Assembly: GCA_016288255.1 (NCBI GenBank) | Contig: JAEEYS010000042.1 | Location: forward strand, 1-5,105 | Reading direction: 5' to 3' | Length of the DNA: 5,105 bases | From: Bacillota bacterium | GTDB lineage: Bacteria > Bacillota > Tb-RUG-66 | Shown: piece by piece, positions 1-5,105 of the stretch | How the letters are laid out: each line of letters begins with the position of its first letter | Numbering within the stretch: position 1 is the stretch's first letter | Translations under genes and position numbers: made by a program | The notes under the pieces: model-generated | The model's database searches: none | Told to the model about the DNA's origin: nothing | The model's input: only the letters and a program-made list of their open reading frames with translations

Positions 1-619
1 AAAGCGTTCCCGCTTCCGTTACGCCGATATGTAAAGGATAATCCACAAGCTTTGAGATCATTTCGTTTGTTTTGATCGTTGTCATGACATCGGAAGACTT
101 GATGGAGATCACGATATCGGAAAAGTCCATTTCTTCCAGAACACGCACTTCTTTTAACGCGCTTTCCGCCAGTGCTTCCGGAGAAGGATGCCCGTATTTT
201 TCCAATATTTTTTTATCTAAAGACCCTCCGTTCACACCGATCCGAATGGGAAGGTTCCTTTTTTTCGCGCTTTCCACTACTTTTCTGACGTTTTCCTTTT
301 CGCCGATATTGCCCGGGTTGATCCTGAGCTTATCCGCTCCATATTCCGCCGCCAAAAGAGCCAGCCGATAATCAAACTGGATATCCGCCACCAAAGGAAG
401 ATCGATCTTATTTTTGATCACTGCGATGCTTTTGGCTTCTTCTTCCGAATTCACCGCCGCCCTGACGATCTGGCAGCCTATCTTTTGCAGTTCTTTTATT
501 CTTTGTATGACTTTTTCTGTTTCTGTCAATCTTTCCGTGATCATAGTCTGGACCGCAATAGGATGGTTCCCGCCTATCATCAGGTCTCCTACTTTTACAG
601 CTAAAGTCTTTTTTCTCAT
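1..619 (-). CDS. ispG: IspG, 4-hydroxy-3-methylbut-2-enyl diphosphate synthase (N-terminal part)
   Basis: Reductive conversion of methylerythritol cyclodiphosphate to HMBPP, the penultimate step of the MEP isoprenoid pathway, in the cytoplasm. The first 206 codons are present; the gene runs off the left edge. I translated it from the ATG at 617-619. Visible family blocks of the TIM-barrel half are IGG near residue 15, GCQIVR at 48-53, VADIQFDYRLAL at 77-88, KLRINPGNIG at 97-106, IRIGVN at 125-130, GHPSPEALAESAL at 143-155, SDIVISIKSSDV at 167-178 and HIGVTEAGT at 197-205. The C-terminal 4Fe-4S domain with its cysteines would lie outside the window; the family is usually about 350 residues or more. 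The start is 14 bases after the rseP stop, and an AGGTGAGG ribosome binding site overlaps that stop, so the two genes are probably co-transcribed. Oddities are Q81 where IHFD is usual and a divergent segment at 24-33. The identity is secure. Confidence 0.95.
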   Translation of the reverse strand, partial: MRKKTLAVKVGDLMIGGNHPIAVQTMITERLTETEKVIQRIKELQKIGCQIVRAAVNSEEEAKSIAVIKNKIDLPLVADIQFDYRLALLAAEYGADKLRINPGNIGEKENVRKVVESAKKRNLPIRIGVNGGSLDKKILEKYGHPSPEALAESALKEVRVLEEMDFSDIVISIKSSDVMTTIKTNEMISKLVDYPLHIGVTEAGTL

Positions 620-627
620 TTTTTACG

Positions 628-635
628 CCTCACCT
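628..635 (-). promoter_or_regulatory. Ribosome binding site of ispG, overlapping the rseP stop
   Basis: The minus strand reads AGGTGAGG, ending 8 bases before the ispG ATG at 619. Its first two bases belong to the rseP TAG stop codon (634-636). This fixes the ispG start and suggests that ribosomes finishing rseP can pass on to ispG. Confidence 0.75.
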
Positions 636-1635
636 ATTTTATAATAAACCTCAAAAAATCCTGATACCCTACATAAAGCATCAATAAAATCAAAAGTCCG
701 AATCCCAGCATGTGCACAAAGGCTTCTTTTTCCACCGGGATAGGCTTTCCTCTGATCCCTTCGATGATCAGGAAAAGAACGCTCCCTCCGTCCAGCGCAG
801 GGATGGGAAGCAGATTCATCAATCCCAAATTTGCGGAGATCAGCGCAAACAAAAACAAAACATTATAAAGACCTACGCTTGCCGCCTCTTTTACCACATA
901 GATCATACCGATAGGCCCGATCAGATCCGGCGCAACTTTTCTTGTGATGATCTTGACCAGTTCTACAATAGTGGTCTTGACGATCCAATACGTTTTTTGA
1001 AATCCGTTTATGATAGACCTGCCCAAGCTGTGTTTTACCACTTTGGAAGAAATGCCCAAATAGGTCCCTTCTTCATTTTTTTCCACATGAAAAGAGATCT
1101 TTTCTTCCTTGCCTGCCCGATTGACCGTTAAAACGGTATCTTTTCCTTCCCGCATGGAGATCTGTGTCGTCAAATCTTCCCACAATCGAACTCTCACATC
1201 GTCTACTTTTAAAATTTTGTCTCCCGGCAAAACTCCCGCTTCGTAAGCGATCCCCGCGGGATCCACCGTATCGATAGTCAAAGTGCTGACTCCCATAGAA
1301 AATCCAATGATCGAAAAAACCAAGATCGCGATGATGAAATTCATGGTAGCCCCGGCGATCACAACAAGGATCCGCTGTAAAACAGTCTTATTGTTGAACG
1401 CGTTCTCACTGTCGGAAGCCTCTTCTTCTCCCAGCATCCTGCAATAACCTCCCAGCGGGATCATCCTTAACGCATAGGTCGTGCCGTTTTTCTTTTTTTC
1501 CCATATACTCGGCCCAAAGCCGATGGCAAAGTCCAGTACATGGATACCGCAAAGTCTTGCCACGATATAATGGCCAAACTCATGAACGGTGATCAATATT
1601 CCAAACATTAAAATCGCAATAATGAACGTTACCAT
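634..1635 (-). CDS. rseP: RseP/RasP-type site-2 intramembrane zinc metalloprotease
   Basis: Intramembrane protease of peptidase family M50. Family members cut anti-sigma factors, remnant signal peptides and similar membrane substrates inside the bilayer. The 333-residue product starts with a membrane segment (about 1-25) that carries the zinc motif HEFGH at 18-22, with E19 as catalytic base. A second hydrophobic segment lies at about 88-113, a single PDZ domain at about 117-195 (core GVLPGDKIL at 134-142), the GPIGMI block at 240-245, and a third segment at about 257-278 leading into NLLPIPALDGG at 274-284, where D282 is the third zinc ligand. A last segment lies at about 308-327. One PDZ and this length are usual for Clostridia and shorter than the B. 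subtilis or E. coli proteins. The ATG at 1633-1635 has GAGAGG at 1647-1652 upstream, with a rather long 11-base spacer. It follows cdsA by 44 bases, with no dxr in between. The substrate cannot be told from the sequence. Confidence 0.95.
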   Translation of the reverse strand: MVTFIIAILMFGILITVHEFGHYIVARLCGIHVLDFAIGFGPSIWEKKKNGTTYALRMIPLGGYCRMLGEEEASDSENAFNNKTVLQRILVVIAGATMNFIIAILVFSIIGFSMGVSTLTIDTVDPAGIAYEAGVLPGDKILKVDDVRVRLWEDLTTQISMREGKDTVLTVNRAGKEEKISFHVEKNEEGTYLGISSKVVKHSLGRSIINGFQKTYWIVKTTIVELVKIITRKVAPDLIGPIGMIYVVKEAASVGLYNVLFLFALISANLGLMNLLPIPALDGGSVLFLIIEGIRGKPIPVEKEAFVHMLGFGLLILLMLYVGYQDFLRFIIK

Positions 1636-1679
1636 ATAAAACCTTACCTCTCTTGCCTGCTTTTGTCCTTCCCTTTATA

Positions 1680-2468
1680 CTATGCAAAAAAGAGCAGAAC
1701 TAAACCATAAATCATAGGCGTTACAAAAAACACGCTGTCAAACCGGTCCAAAATACCACCGTGTCCCGGCAAAAGTTTGCCGAAATCCTTTATTTTGCAA
1801 TACCGTTTTATCATGGAAAAAGCCAGGTCTCCTACTTGAGCGGCTGCACTCAACACACCGCCCATCAATATAGTTAAAATCAAATTAGATTGAAAATGCA
1901 TTGCCAAATGATAGATCGTCACACAGACCATACTGCCTACAATGCCGCCGATAGCCCCTTCCACGCTTTTTTTGGGGCTGATCTCCGGACATAGCTTGTG
2001 TTTGCCGAAATTGATCCCTACAAAATAGGCAAAAATATCACTGCCCCAAGCAATGATAAAGGGCAACAGTACATATTTCAGTCCGTTTTCGCTCATTCTT
2101 AAAAGATAGAACAGCGGAATGATCAGAGAAATCATAAAAATACCGAAATGCGTCACGATCAGGTCCATCACCGTATGCTTTTGGTGAAAGATCAAAATCA
2201 AAAAATTCACTGCCAATATCACAAAATGAGCCAATAGCCCATAAAGATAATATTCCTGCATAAAGCAGAACGTCTGCACCAAAGATCCCAGCATTCCCGT
2301 TATCATAAAGGGATGGATCTCAATGTTTTGAAAAGCGTGAAAAAATTCATAGCTTCCTATCAACGTCAATACCAAAATGGCGCCAAACATCCAATACCCG
2401 CCTTGATAAATGAAAAATATAAAAATAGGAAGGCCCGCAAGCGCCGTAAGGACTCTTTCTTTAAGCAT
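1680..2468 (-). CDS. cdsA: CdsA, phosphatidate cytidylyltransferase (CDP-diacylglycerol synthase)
   Basis: Makes CDP-diacylglycerol from phosphatidic acid and CTP, the branch-point precursor of membrane phospholipids; an integral membrane enzyme. The 262-residue protein is strongly hydrophobic throughout, with about seven to eight likely membrane segments. The full family signature is present at residues 218-244: S218, K221-R222, K227-D228, the PGHGG run at 234-238 and D241-R242-F-D244. The conserved GSDIFAYFVG...FGKHKL...SPKKSVEG region lies at 142-171. I place the start at the ATG at 2466-2468, because AGGAGG sits 6 bases upstream and the product begins MLKERVLTAL, as family members do. A longer frame from 2495 would add nine residues lying inside uppS, with no comparable ribosome binding site. 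The gene overlaps the uppS end by 8 bases, which suggests translational coupling. The stop is TAG at 1680-1682. Confidence 0.95.
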   Translation of the reverse strand: MLKERVLTALAGLPIFIFFIYQGGYWMFGAILVLTLIGSYEFFHAFQNIEIHPFMITGMLGSLVQTFCFMQEYYLYGLLAHFVILAVNFLILIFHQKHTVMDLIVTHFGIFMISLIIPLFYLLRMSENGLKYVLLPFIIAWGSDIFAYFVGINFGKHKLCPEISPKKSVEGAIGGIVGSMVCVTIYHLAMHFQSNLILTILMGGVLSAAAQVGDLAFSMIKRYCKIKDFGKLLPGHGGILDRFDSVFFVTPMIYGLVLLFFA

Positions 2469-3180
2469 GGGAATCCTCCTTTGCGATACCGCCAAACCGT
2501 CTGTCTCTGTTTTGATAATAAGTCACCGCTTTGATGAGCTCTTCCTTATCAAAATCAGGCCAAAGGGTATCGGTAAAATACAGTTCACTATACGCAGTCT
2601 GCCAAGTCAAAAAATTGCTCAACCGCATTTCTCCGCTGGTACGGATCACCAGATCCGGATCCGGGATATCTTTTGTATAAAGATAACTTGAGATCACCTC
2701 TTCCGTGACCTCGTCGCTTTTGACTCCCGCTTCGATCAACGCTTTGACTCCTGCCTTGATCTCATCCCGTCCGCCGTAATTGATCGCAACATTGACCTGT
2801 ATGGATCGACACTGCTTCGTTTTTTCTTCACAAGCTTGGATCGTCTTTTGGGTGCTGTCCGGCAAAGCGGAGAGATTGCCGATAAAATGCAGCCTCACGT
2901 CATTTTTTATCAGCTTATTGATCTTTTTTAAATACAATTCCTCCAGCAAACCGAAAATACCGCTTACTTCTTCTGCGGGACGTTTCCAATTTTCCGTAGA
3001 AAACATATACACGGTCAAATAAGGGATCTTTAGATCATTGCAGTTTTCGATCAAAGCTTCAAAAGCTTTTGCCCCTTCCCGATGTCCGTAAAGTCTCGGC
3101 TTGTTCCTTTTTTTAGCCCATCTGCCGTTGCCGTCCATGATTACTGCAATATGCTTCGGCATTTCTTTCTCTGTATGCAT
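2461..3180 (-). CDS. uppS: UppS, (2Z,6E)-farnesyl-PP cis-prenyltransferase (undecaprenyl diphosphate synthase)
   Basis: Adds isopentenyl diphosphate units in cis to farnesyl diphosphate to give undecaprenyl diphosphate, the precursor of the lipid carrier for peptidoglycan and other wall polymers; acts at the inner face of the membrane. The length of 239 residues is normal. All signature blocks are visible: HIAVIMDGNGRWA at 10-22 with the Mg-binding aspartate D16, YGHREG at 31-36, FSTENWKRP at 60-68, NYGGRDEI at 134-141, and the DPDLVIRTSGE block from 174 with RLSNF at 186-190 and E199 in AYSEL. The ATG at 3178-3180 is preceded by GGAGGAG (3183-3189), tight but strong. Upstream, the terminator hairpin at 3202-3229 separates it from the small gene; downstream it overlaps cdsA. 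It depends on the isoprenoid units that IspG of the same cluster helps to make. The cis-prenyltransferase assignment is certain; the C55 product is inferred from the context. Confidence 0.96.
   Translation of the reverse strand: MHTEKEMPKHIAVIMDGNGRWAKKRNKPRLYGHREGAKAFEALIENCNDLKIPYLTVYMFSTENWKRPAEEVSGIFGLLEELYLKKINKLIKNDVRLHFIGNLSALPDSTQKTIQACEEKTKQCRSIQVNVAINYGGRDEIKAGVKALIEAGVKSDEVTEEVISSYLYTKDIPDPDLVIRTSGEMRLSNFLTWQTAYSELYFTDTLWPDFDKEELIKAVTYYQNRDRRFGGIAKEDSHA
2475..2480 (-). promoter_or_regulatory. Ribosome binding site that decides the cdsA start
   Basis: A consensus AGGAGG on the minus strand lies inside the 3' end of uppS, 6 bases before the ATG at 2468. It favours this start over the in-frame codon at 2495. 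Confidence 0.85.
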
Positions 3181-3201
3181 GGCTCCTCCATCCTTTTTAA
3201 G

Positions 3202-3229
3202 AAAAACCCACTTTTTTCGAAAGCGGGCT
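3202..3229 (-). terminator. Intrinsic terminator or attenuator between the small gene and uppS
   Basis: The minus strand folds into a stem with arms CCCGCTTT and AAAGTGGG (one G-U pair) around a CGAAA loop. The stem can be lengthened by one G-U and one A-T pair, and is followed at once by five T residues. It lies 45 bases after the small gene's stop, and the T run ends 21 bases before the uppS ATG. This is a typical Rho-independent terminator in form. Because there is little room for a promoter after it, it probably lets part of the transcription through and so lowers expression of uppS and the genes that follow. Confidence 0.7.
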
Positions 3230-3273
3230 ATCTTAAAATCTATTTTGTTGCATTTTCCTCAACACTTGCAAAA

Positions 3274-3501
3274 CTATGCATCGGAAGATTTTTGTTTTTC
3301 ATAGATCTTCCGATTTTTTTCGTTGGTCACAACCAACAAAAAGTGATCGTCCGTTTCTTTTCCCAAAATCACTATTTTCCTGCCTTCTCCCTCTACGGCA
3401 AAAGGCGGTTTTGTTTCCAATATTTCATAAGAGATCCCTTTTTCTTCTAAAAGCGCGGCAGCTTCTTTTAATTCCATGCCGCATACATCCAGATAGCTCA
3501 T
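3274..3501 (-). CDS. Small PASTA-like protein of unknown function
   Basis: A 75-residue soluble protein with no signal peptide or membrane segment. Residues 5-33 look like the first half of a PASTA repeat: DVCGMELKEAAALLEEKG matches the usual GM-xxx-EA-xxLL-xxx-G pattern, with G8, M9, A14, L17-L18 and G22, and is followed by a short strand (ISYEILET) and a PP pair. Residues 40-60 look like two beta strands (RKIVILGK, HFLLVVTN), and the tail is highly charged. PASTA repeats normally sit outside the cell on kinases and penicillin-binding proteins, so a free cytoplasmic copy would have another role. The ATG overlaps the frr stop in a TAATG junction, which points to translational coupling; its own ribosome binding site is weak (AAAAGGA about 15 bases upstream). 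It is very probably a real gene because it fills the frr-uppS gap, has a plausible fold pattern and is coupled. I do not know its function. Confidence 0.75.
   Translation of the reverse strand: MSYLDVCGMELKEAAALLEEKGISYEILETKPPFAVEGEGRKIVILGKETDDHFLLVVTNEKNRKIYEKQKSSDA
3280..3320 (+). terminator. Terminator-like hairpin read on the plus strand, inside the small gene
   Basis: ATCGGAAGAT (3280-3289) and ATCTTCCGAT (3305-3314) form a perfect 10-bp inverted repeat around a 15-base loop. On the plus strand seven T residues (3314-3320) follow directly, which is the form of an intrinsic terminator. On the minus strand, the direction of the genes, it folds too but is not followed by a T run. It lies wholly within the last codons of the small gene. 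It may stop antisense transcription, or act as a 3' stabilising stem in the minus-strand mRNA. Confidence 0.45.
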
Positions 3502-4058
3502 TATACAGACATGATTTCCTTTTCTTTTTCTTTTACGATCTCATCTACATTTTTGATATAGCCGTCTGTCAGTTCCTGTACTTTATCCAATCCTTTATGG
3601 GAATCATCTTCCGTGATCTCACTGTCTTTTTCCAGCTTTTTAATATCATCATTTGCTTCCCGTCTTACATTACGGATCGCTACTTTACATTCTTCGCCTT
3701 TTTTCTTCAACACCTTGACCAATTCTTTCCGGCGTTCTTCCGTAAGCTGCGGAATGGCAAGGCGGATCACTTTGCCGTCATTGGCCGGCGTAATGCCTAA
3801 ATCGGAAGCTTGGATCACCTTTTCGATATCTTTGATAGTACTGGGATCCCAAGGCTGGATCAGAAGCAGTCTCGGTTCCGGTGTGGAAACATTGGCCATT
3901 TGATTGATCGGCGTAGGCGTTCCATAATAGTCTACTTTCATGTTGTGTAAAAGGCTTGCGCTGGCTCTGCCTGCTTTCATGGTAGATAAATCTGTCTTAA
4001 ACAGCTCGATTGTTTTTTTCATTTTTCCTTCTGCGTCTTTCATGACTTCATTTATCAT
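3501..4058 (-). CDS. frr: Ribosome recycling factor
   Basis: Splits post-termination ribosomes together with EF-G so that subunits can be reused; cytoplasmic and essential in most bacteria. The 185 residues are exactly the usual length. The helical domain I is formed by about residues 1-29 and 106-185, and the small beta domain II by about 31-104. Recognisable blocks are KAGRASASLL at 28-37, VDYYGTPTPINQMANVSTPEPR at 42-63, QPWD at 68-71, SDLGITPANDG at 85-95, RLAIPQLTEERR at 99-110 and the ribosome-contact region AIRNVRREAND at 127-137, with R129, R132 and R133. The ATG at 4056-4058 follows an AAGGAGG ribosome binding site that is part of the last pyrH codons. The TAA stop overlaps the next ATG. 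Identity is certain. Confidence 0.97.
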   Translation of the reverse strand: MINEVMKDAEGKMKKTIELFKTDLSTMKAGRASASLLHNMKVDYYGTPTPINQMANVSTPEPRLLLIQPWDPSTIKDIEKVIQASDLGITPANDGKVIRLAIPQLTEERRKELVKVLKKKGEECKVAIRNVRREANDDIKKLEKDSEITEDDSHKGLDKVQELTDGYIKNVDEIVKEKEKEIMSV

Positions 4059-4061
4059 TTT

Positions 4062-4778
4062 TTAATCCTCCTTTACGATTGTCCCGATTTTTTCTCCCAA
4101 AATCGCTTTCATAATGTTGCCTTCTTCATGCACATTAAAAACAATGATCGGAATATGATTATCTTTACAAAGGGTTGCTGCTGTGGAATCCATTACGCCA
4201 AGTTCTTGGTTCAAAATATCTTTATATCCCAGCATATCGATCTTGACCGCATTGGGATTTAAGGTAGGGTCGCTGTCATAAACGCCGTCCACTTTTGTCG
4301 CTTTCAAAATGACATCTGCTTCGATTTCCGCCGCCCGAAGCGCCGCTGTGGTATCGGTGGAAAAATAAGGGTTCCCTGTCCCTGCCGCAAAAATAACGAT
4401 ACGGCCTTTTTCCAAATGGCGGACCGCTCTTCTGCGAATATAGGTTTCCGCGATCTGCCGCATTTCTATAGCGGACTGTACCCGGGTAGGCACTCCGTAA
4501 TTTTCCAAAGCGTCCTGTAAAGCCAGCGCGTTGATAGCCGTTGCCAGCATCCCCATATAATCCGCCTGCGCTCTGTCCATGCCCTGCTTGCTGCCGGAAA
4601 TCCCTCTCCAGATATTGCCCCCGCCTACGACCAAAGCGATCTCAACGCCTAGGTCATGCACTTCTTTGATCTGCATGGCGATGGAATCCAGAATTTGTTG
4701 ATTCAGCCCAAAACCTTGTTCGCCGGCAAGCGCTTCTCCGCTCAATTTCAAAACAATCCTAGAATATTTCGACTCCAT
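4062..4778 (-). CDS. pyrH: UMP kinase (uridylate kinase)
   Basis: Phosphorylates UMP to UDP with ATP, feeding all pyrimidine nucleotides and UDP-sugar wall precursors; a cytoplasmic hexamer of the amino acid kinase fold, unlike eukaryotic UMP kinases. The 238-residue product shows KLSGEAL at 11-17, [10 protein letters not shown] at 50-59, DYMGMLAT at 73-80 followed by the conserved alanine-rich helix, [20 protein letters not shown] at 130-149 and [13 protein letters not shown] at 159-171, then [10 protein letters not shown] near 195-204. The family is usually about 235-245 residues. I place the start at the ATG at 4776-4778 because GGAGG lies 8 bases upstream and [17 protein letters not shown] fits the family's N-terminus. 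An in-frame TTG at 4817 has no ribosome binding site. The gene begins the run seen here, ends 3 bases before frr, and its final codons (Lys-Glu-Asp-stop) contain the frr ribosome binding site. Confidence 0.97.
   Translation of the reverse strand: MESKYSRIVLKLSGEALAGEQGFGLNQQILDSIAMQIKEVHDLGVEIALVVGGGNIWRGISGSKQGMDRAQADYMGMLATAINALALQDALENYGVPTRVQSAIEMRQIAETYIRRRAVRHLEKGRIVIFAAGTGNPYFSTDTTAALRAAEIEADVILKATKVDGVYDSDPTLNPNAVKIDMLGYKDILNQELGVMDSTAATLCKDNHIPIIVFNVHEEGNIMKAILGEKIGTIVKED
4067..4073 (-). promoter_or_regulatory. Ribosome binding site of frr, embedded in the pyrH end
   Basis: AAGGAGG on the minus strand, with an 8-base spacer to the frr ATG at 4058. The same bases code for the last Lys-Glu-Asp of UMP kinase, so the two genes are tightly coupled. 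Confidence 0.85.
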
Positions 4779-4784
4779 GTTCAA

Positions 4785-4791
4785 CCCCTCC
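4785..4791 (-). promoter_or_regulatory. Ribosome binding site that decides the pyrH start
   Basis: GGAGGGG on the minus strand; the GGAGG core is 8 bases from the ATG at 4778. It favours this ATG over the upstream in-frame TTG at 4817. Confidence 0.85.
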
Positions 4792-4828
4792 AAATCAGCT
4801 TTTTTCTTCCGTTCCAATAAATCTTTAA

Positions 4829-4846
4829 CTATTAAAATTTTAATAG
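4829..4846. repeat. Perfect 18-bp palindrome over the predicted pyrH -10 element
   Basis: CTATTAAAATTTTAATAG equals its own reverse complement with no loop. A second dyad, ATTTAC (4847-4852) with GTAAAT (4861-4866), adjoins it and spans the predicted -35. The position suggests an operator for a dimeric repressor, but in DNA this AT-rich it could be chance. I recognise no known operator consensus. Confidence 0.5.
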
Positions 4847-4865
4847 ATTTACGGCAGAAAGTAAA
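4837..4865 (-). promoter_or_regulatory. Candidate vegetative promoter for pyrH
   Basis: On the minus strand TTTACT (4860-4865) stands 17 bases before TAAAAT (4837-4842), matching the sigma-A consensus at 4 of 6 and 5 of 6 positions. Transcription would start near 4830 and give a leader of about 50 bases before the pyrH ATG. The surrounding DNA is very AT-rich, so chance matches are likely and the call is tentative. The -10 element lies inside the perfect palindrome at 4829-4846. Confidence 0.45.
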
Positions 4866-4958
4866 TTTTTTTATTCACATTCTTACCGGAATAAGCATAT
4901 TTTAATGATTCTTTTCAAAAATTTTGCTTGATCTTCCTATCTCCCATATCCTTTTTCT

Positions 4959-4964
4959 ATATTA
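4959..4964 (-). promoter_or_regulatory. Candidate upstream extended -10 promoter element
   Basis: The minus strand reads TGGTAATAT, that is a TG-N motif followed by TAATAT, a 5-of-6 match to the -10 consensus. No good -35 hexamer is found 16-18 bases upstream, so it would rely on the extended -10. A start here would give pyrH a leader of about 175 bases. It is an alternative or additional promoter to the one at 4837-4865. Confidence 0.35.
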
Positions 4965-4988
4965 CCACAAATTCCCGAACACTTCTTC

Positions 4989-5013
4989 TTTATTTTTATT
5001 TTGTAAAAATAAA
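4989..5013. repeat. AT-only 10-bp inverted repeat in the intergenic region
   Basis: TTTATTTTTA (4989-4998) and TAAAAATAAA (5004-5013) are perfect inverse complements around a 5-base centre. It lies about 25 bases upstream of the candidate extended -10 at 4959-4964, where an UP element or an operator might be. No T run follows it that would suggest a classical GC-stem terminator. Confidence 0.4.
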
Positions 5014-5068
5014 TTTTCTTGTTTTAATCCTCTTTTCTTCGAGAAAAACACAAAACAGAAAACGGCAT

Positions 5069-5105
5069 AAAAAAGACCCACAGCACTGCCTGATCACTTT
5101 AGGTC
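5069..5105 (-). terminator. Possible terminator of an upstream gene, cut by the window edge
   Basis: On the minus strand GACC (5102-5105) can pair with GGTC (5075-5078), and six T residues (5069-5074) follow. Only four outer pairs are certain and the inner part pairs poorly; more of the left arm may lie outside the window. The U-tract after GGGTC is the main support. The gene ended here would lie beyond the right edge; tsf is the commonest pyrH neighbour. Confidence 0.35.

Larger units (their letters stand above)
4779..5105. other. Non-coding region upstream of pyrH
   Basis: About 325 bases with no credible coding sequence on either strand. It is very AT-rich and holds the pyrH ribosome binding site, two candidate promoters, two perfect dyads and, at the right edge, a possible terminator of the preceding gene. 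I recognise no riboswitch, T-box or RNA gene in it. Confidence 0.7.

Noticed and set aside
712..1131. 139-codon open frame on the plus strand inside rseP
   Set aside because: It is antisense to a certain gene, shows no known motif, and its low-complexity composition mirrors the codons of rseP.
1636..1682. Promoter for rseP with a TATAAA-like box near 1673-1678
   Set aside because: No acceptable -35 hexamer stands 16-18 bases upstream and there is no TG extension, so read-through from cdsA is the simpler view.
2469..2495. Longer cdsA start at 2495
   Set aside because: It would overlap uppS further and add nine non-family residues; the ATG at 2468 has AGGAGG 6 bases upstream.
3276..3800. 174-codon plus-strand open frame across the small gene and frr
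   Set aside because: It is antisense to frr, very rich in Phe as expected opposite Lys/Glu codons, and has no ribosome binding site or family features.
4779..4817. N-terminal extension of UMP kinase from an in-frame TTG at 4817
   Set aside because: It has no ribosome binding site, its charged extra residues do not fit the family, and the ATG at 4778 has a strong GGAGG at the right distance. The site itself reads as non-coding leader.
4915..4947. Ten-residue leader peptide on the minus strand after the extended -10
   Set aside because: The purine-rich stretch is too close to the ATG to serve as a ribosome binding site, and the peptide has no run of regulatory codons; it fits chance.
1..5105. 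Mobile element, CRISPR array, tRNA, rRNA or defence genes
   Set aside because: No transposase, direct-repeat array, structured RNA gene or foreign-looking gene was found; every gene on the minus strand but the small one is a recognised core gene.

Overview
The window is a stretch of core housekeeping genes, all read on the minus strand, so transcription runs from the right edge to the left. In that order they are pyrH (UMP kinase), frr (ribosome recycling factor), a 75-residue PASTA-like small protein, uppS (undecaprenyl diphosphate synthase), cdsA (CDP-diacylglycerol synthase), rseP (site-2-type membrane protease) and ispG (MEP-pathway enzyme, cut by the left edge). The order, the strong GGAGG-type ribosome binding sites, the AT-rich spacers and the short single-PDZ RseP all suggest a low-GC Firmicute, most likely of class Clostridia. 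The sequence does not allow a genus to be named.

Layout from right to left: 5069-5105 holds a possible terminator for an upstream gene outside the window; tsf is the usual neighbour, but that is inference. Positions 4779-5068 carry no gene. They hold two candidate promoters and two perfect AT-only dyads, one lying on a predicted -10 element just ahead of pyrH. pyrH, frr and the small gene are tightly packed: the frr ribosome binding site lies inside the last codons of pyrH, and the small gene overlaps the frr stop in a TAATG junction. A good intrinsic terminator hairpin (3202-3229) then precedes uppS, so uppS-cdsA-rseP-ispG may be expressed at a different level. uppS and cdsA overlap by 8 bases, rseP follows cdsA after 44 bases, and ispG follows rseP after 14 bases.

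Functionally, pyrH makes UDP for nucleotide supply and frr recycles ribosomes. uppS makes the C55 lipid carrier precursor for cell wall polymers from isoprenoid units, ispG helps make those units, cdsA makes the phospholipid precursor, and rseP cleaves membrane proteins such as anti-sigma factors. The cluster therefore joins translation, membrane lipid, wall carrier lipid and envelope stress functions.

No new system such as a defence locus, mobile element or CRISPR array is visible. Points worth a second look are the absence of dxr from its usual place between cdsA and rseP, the uncharacterised PASTA-like protein, the terminator ahead of uppS, the dyad on the predicted pyrH promoter, a plus-oriented terminator-like hairpin inside the small gene, and unusual residues in IspG.
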